Assembly (NCBI GenBank): GCA_031263025.1
Contig: JAISGO010000012.1
Location: 1 to 47,702, forward strand
Origin: Coriobacteriales bacterium
Lineage (GTDB): Bacteria; Actinomycetota; Coriobacteriia; Coriobacteriales; UBA8131
Reading direction: 5' to 3'
DNA: 47,702 nucleotides
In this document: piece by piece, positions 44,685-47,702 of the stretch
Position numbering within the stretch: position 1 is the stretch's first letter
Layout of the letters: the number at the start of each line of letters is the position of its first letter
Notes under the pieces: generated by a model
The model's database searches: none
What the model saw: only the letters and a program-made list of their open reading frames with translations
What the model was told of the DNA's origin: nothing
Position numbers and translations under genes: made by a program

Positions 44685-45905
44685 ATGCCCGAGGATACAA
44701 TCAACAAGATCGGTGCCGCCCCGACCCAATACGTCGCCGTTATCAAGGTGGTCGGCGTTGGCGGGGGAGGCACCAACGCGGTCAACCGCATGATCGAGGC
44801 TGGCGTCAAGGATGTAGAGTTCATCGCTATCAATACCGATAGGCAGGCTCTCTTGATGAGCGATGCCGACCGTATCGTCCATATCGGTGAGGAGCTTACC
44901 CGTGGTCTTGGGGCTGGTGCTAACCCTGAGATCGGCGCCCAGGCGGCAGAAGAGTCCCGTAACGACATCCGTGAGGTGCTCGGCGGTTCTGACATGGTAT
45001 TCATTACTGCAGGCGAAGGCGGCGGGACCGGCACCGGGGCCGCGCCGATCGTGGCTGAGATCGCCAAAGACGAGATTGGCGCCCTCACGGTCGGGATCGT
45101 GACCAAACCTTTCTCCTTTGAGGGGCGCAAGCGCCGTACTCAGGCCGAGGAAGGCATCCAGCTGCTGGCTGACAAGGTCGATGCTTTAATCGTGGTCGAA
45201 AACGACCGCCTCCTTCAGATCGTTGAGAAGAAGACCAGTATGCTTGACGCTTTCCGCTTGGCTGACGACGTTTTACGCCAAGGCACCCAGGGCATCACGG
45301 ACATGCTGACCGTCAGCGGCACGGTCAACGTCGATTTCGCCGACGTGCGTTCGGTGATGAAAGACGCCGGCACTGCTCTGATGGGGGTAGGTTCTGCCTC
45401 GGGCGACAACCGCGCAGTAGAAGCAGCCACCCAAGCCATCAACTCCAAGTTGCTTGACACCTCTATCGAAGGTGCCACCCATATGTTGGTCTCCATCGCT
45501 GGCGGCAGTGATATGACCCTTGAAGAGACCAATGAAGCCGCTGAGACGGTGACCGAGGCGGCCTCTCCGGACGCGGACATCATCGCCGGATTCGTAGTCG
45601 ATGATGCCCTACAAGACCAAGTCAGGGTGACGGTCATCGCGACCGGTTTCCCAGAGATCAATTTCGGTCGTGGCAACGAGGGCGCTGGCAGTCTGTTCGG
45701 GGAGCATCCAATCCAAGCCAGCAACCGCTCCGTCCACGCCGCCCTCGGAGAACGATCCGCGAGCGCGAGCACGGCACCCCAGACCCATCTCTCCGCACCC
45801 CAGCCCGCCGCTGGCAAGCCGGTGGCCAAAGACATCACCGATCCGGGCTATCTACCGCCTTTCCTTGCCCCCAAACCGAGCAGCGGAACCCCCGGTCTTG
45901 AGTAG
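44685..45905 (+). CDS. ftsZ: Cell division protein FtsZ
   Basis: [33 protein letters not shown]. Confidence 0.96.
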   Translation: MPEDTINKIGAAPTQYVAVIKVVGVGGGGTNAVNRMIEAGVKDVEFIAINTDRQALLMSDADRIVHIGEELTRGLGAGANPEIGAQAAEESRNDIREVLGGSDMVFITAGEGGGTGTGAAPIVAEIAKDEIGALTVGIVTKPFSFEGRKRRTQAEEGIQLLADKVDALIVVENDRLLQIVEKKTSMLDAFRLADDVLRQGTQGITDMLTVSGTVNVDFADVRSVMKDAGTALMGVGSASGDNRAVEAATQAINSKLLDTSIEGATHMLVSIAGGSDMTLEETNEAAETVTEAASPDADIIAGFVVDDALQDQVRVTVIATGFPEINFGRGNEGAGSLFGEHPIQASNRSVHAALGERSASASTAPQTHLSAPQPAAGKPVAKDITDPGYLPPFLAPKPSSGTPGLE

Positions 45906-46581
45906 GATCGCCGATAACTACGCGGCCGTCATGGCCGAGATTGAAGCGGCCTGCAATGATGCAGGCCGCGCTGTTTCCGAGGTAAAACTGTTATCGGTGA
46001 CCAAGGCAGTCGGCTTGTCCGAACTCGAGCAAGCGATTGCACTCGGCCACCATGCTTTCGGCGAGAACCGTGAGCCCCAATTTAAGGCCCGTCAGAGCGC
46101 ATATCCCGAGCAAGATTGGCATTTCATTGGCAGTATCCAAACCAACAAGCTGAAAGATATCGTGGGGCGGGCCGCTCTCATCCATTCAGTGGCGAGCGCA
46201 CATGCTCTGCAGAGGATCGACCGGCTCGCCTTGGACCAGAGTATCGTGCAGGGCATTCTGCTTGAAGTCAACACTTCAGGTGAGCTGAGTAAGGACGGGG
46301 TGCCTCCGGAGCAATTACCAGCCTTGGTGGAAATGGCTGAGGAATCTGCCGGCGTTGATCTACGTGGCCTTATGACGATGGCTCCGCGGATTCCCCTCGA
46401 TGCTTCCCCTGACGAGCGCACCAAGGCCGAGGCCCGCGCCCGCCAAGCTTTTTCAGATTTACGCGAATTAGCGATACAGTATAATCTCTGCGAGCTCTCT
46501 ATGGGTATGTCTGGCGATTTTGCCTTAGCGATCTTGGAGGGTGCGACCATTGTGAGGATAGGAACGAGACTATGGATTTAG
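45898..46581 (+). CDS. yggS: YggS/PLPBP-family PLP-binding protein
   Basis: [28 protein letters not shown]...[14 protein letters not shown] start overlapping the ftsZ stop proposed. Confidence 0.88.
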   Translation: MSRIADNYAAVMAEIEAACNDAGRAVSEVKLLSVTKAVGLSELEQAIALGHHAFGENREPQFKARQSAYPEQDWHFIGSIQTNKLKDIVGRAALIHSVASAHALQRIDRLALDQSIVQGILLEVNTSGELSKDGVPPEQLPALVEMAEESAGVDLRGLMTMAPRIPLDASPDERTKAEARARQAFSDLRELAIQYNLCELSMGMSGDFALAILEGATIVRIGTRLWI

Positions 46582-47306
46582 TAGAACTACTCCAACAAAT
46601 CGACCGCAAAAAAGCCGAACTTGACGCCAAGGCCATCGATGACGAGAAAATCGAAGCCTATCGTTCGAGCTACTTGAGCCAAGCGGTGTTCAATTCCGCC
46701 GCCCTTGACGGCAATGCCCTGACCTTCGAAGACGTCAGCACTATCCTTGAGCAGAACCAAGTGATCCCAGGCAAGACCATGTTCGACCATCTGGCGGTGT
46801 TCGGCTTGTTTTTAGCCCGCCGTTTAGCCGAGAAGATGATCAAGGAACAAACCAAGCTGAGCGAGTACAACCTCAAACTCCTGCACCAGACCATCCTCTT
46901 CTATAAACCAGCGATTGCTGGCAATTACCGCGACTTCAACATGCAGGTCAACGATCATCGTGCCACCGATTTCAATAAAGTCCCCTACAAGATGACTCAG
47001 CTGATCGATAATTTAACCCAAAGCGAGGGCGAGCACCCGGTGGCCAGGGCCGCCTTCTTCCATCTCCGCCTGGAGAAAGTGCATCCTTTCGGTGACGGCA
47101 ACGGTCGGCTCGGGCGCCTGGCATCGAATATCATCTTGGCTGAGGCCGGCTACCCTCAGGTGGTCTTCCCGCTGCCGGAACGCCAGCGTTATTTCGATGC
47201 GATTAGCGCTTATGAGGGCCTTAACGGCAACCCTACCAAGCAGCCGATGGAGCTGCTCTTGGCTGAGACCGTCGACAAGCAGCTAGATCAGCTCTTAGCT
47301 TTATAG
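46572..47306 (+). CDS. Fic-domain protein
   Basis: HPFGDGNGRLGRLASNI Fic signature; N-terminal SAALDGN. Confidence 0.9.
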   Translation: MDLVELLQQIDRKKAELDAKAIDDEKIEAYRSSYLSQAVFNSAALDGNALTFEDVSTILEQNQVIPGKTMFDHLAVFGLFLARRLAEKMIKEQTKLSEYNLKLLHQTILFYKPAIAGNYRDFNMQVNDHRATDFNKVPYKMTQLIDNLTQSEGEHPVARAAFFHLRLEKVHPFGDGNGRLGRLASNIILAEAGYPQVVFPLPERQRYFDAISAYEGLNGNPTKQPMELLLAETVDKQLDQLLAL

Positions 47307-47365
47307 GGCTACGGTCTTCGCTGAACAAGTCAACTCGCTAAGAAAGAAAGGAACACGCAGACTAC

Positions 47366-47702
47366 ATGAGTATCTCCACTGCAGATTTCAAGAACGGCAA
47401 GGCCATCATGATCGATGGCAAGCCTCACGTAATTATCGAATTCCAACATGTCAAACCGGGCAAAGGTGGCGCTTTCGTGCGCACTAAGGTGCGCAACATT
47501 GAGACCAACCGCGTCAATGAACTGACTTTCCGCTCGGGTGAGAAGTTCGACGAGATCATGATGTCAACCACCGAGATGCAATACCTCTATAAAGATGGCG
47601 ATGATTATTATTTCATGAACCCGACCAGTTTCGAGCAGACTAGCCTTGCCCAAGACCAATTGGGAGATAGCGCGAAATGGCTAAAAGAAAGCGACATCGT
47701 GC
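47366..47702 (+). CDS. efp: Elongation factor P (truncated at window end)
   Basis: MSISTADFKNGKAIMIDGKPHVIIEFQHVKPGKGGAFVRTKVRN; open to the window end. Confidence 0.94.
   Translation, partial: MSISTADFKNGKAIMIDGKPHVIIEFQHVKPGKGGAFVRTKVRNIETNRVNELTFRSGEKFDEIMMSTTEMQYLYKDGDDYYFMNPTSFEQTSLAQDQLGDSAKWLKESDIV

Noticed and set aside
1-47702. CRISPR array, prophage or IS element
   Set aside because: No regularly spaced direct repeats, phage structural genes or transposase ORFs were seen in either strand.

Overview
This 47.7 kb window looks chromosomal, moderately GC-rich and anaerobe-like, possibly from an actinobacterial or Coriobacteriia-type lineage; that placement is inference from gene content. 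No phage, IS transposase or CRISPR array was seen. In order it contains: the 3' end of a PD-(D/E)XK (RecB-like) nuclease gene; a lipoprotein transglutaminase plus a small PilC/pseudopilin-like/PilT operon; argH, tsaE and trxA; hypF-hypC-hypD; an XRE/cupin regulator with an acyl-CoA synthetase; a large glycyl-radical-enzyme (GRE) locus (PucR regulator, two radical-SAM activases, three GREs, a non-acylating aldehyde dehydrogenase, an MFS transporter); a DUF4125-like/TPR/DUF4037-like/epimerase operon; tRNA-Gly(TCC); a PRC/MgtE_N/CBS protein plus an Nramp transporter; a 5'-nucleotidase; a heat-shock block on the minus strand (clpB, PhnP-like, TSCPD, hspR, dnaJ, grpE); infC-rpmI-rplT; ftsZ-yggS-fic; and the start of efp. 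The best candidate for an undescribed system is the triple-GRE locus (about 15.1-32 kb). It has no microcompartment shell genes, carries a tandem GRE pair of identical length, a divergent third GRE with a GCQE active-site loop, and is followed by an uncharacterised accessory operon. Several structured RNA or operator candidates are also reported. Family assignments come from reading motifs in the translations; no database search was run.
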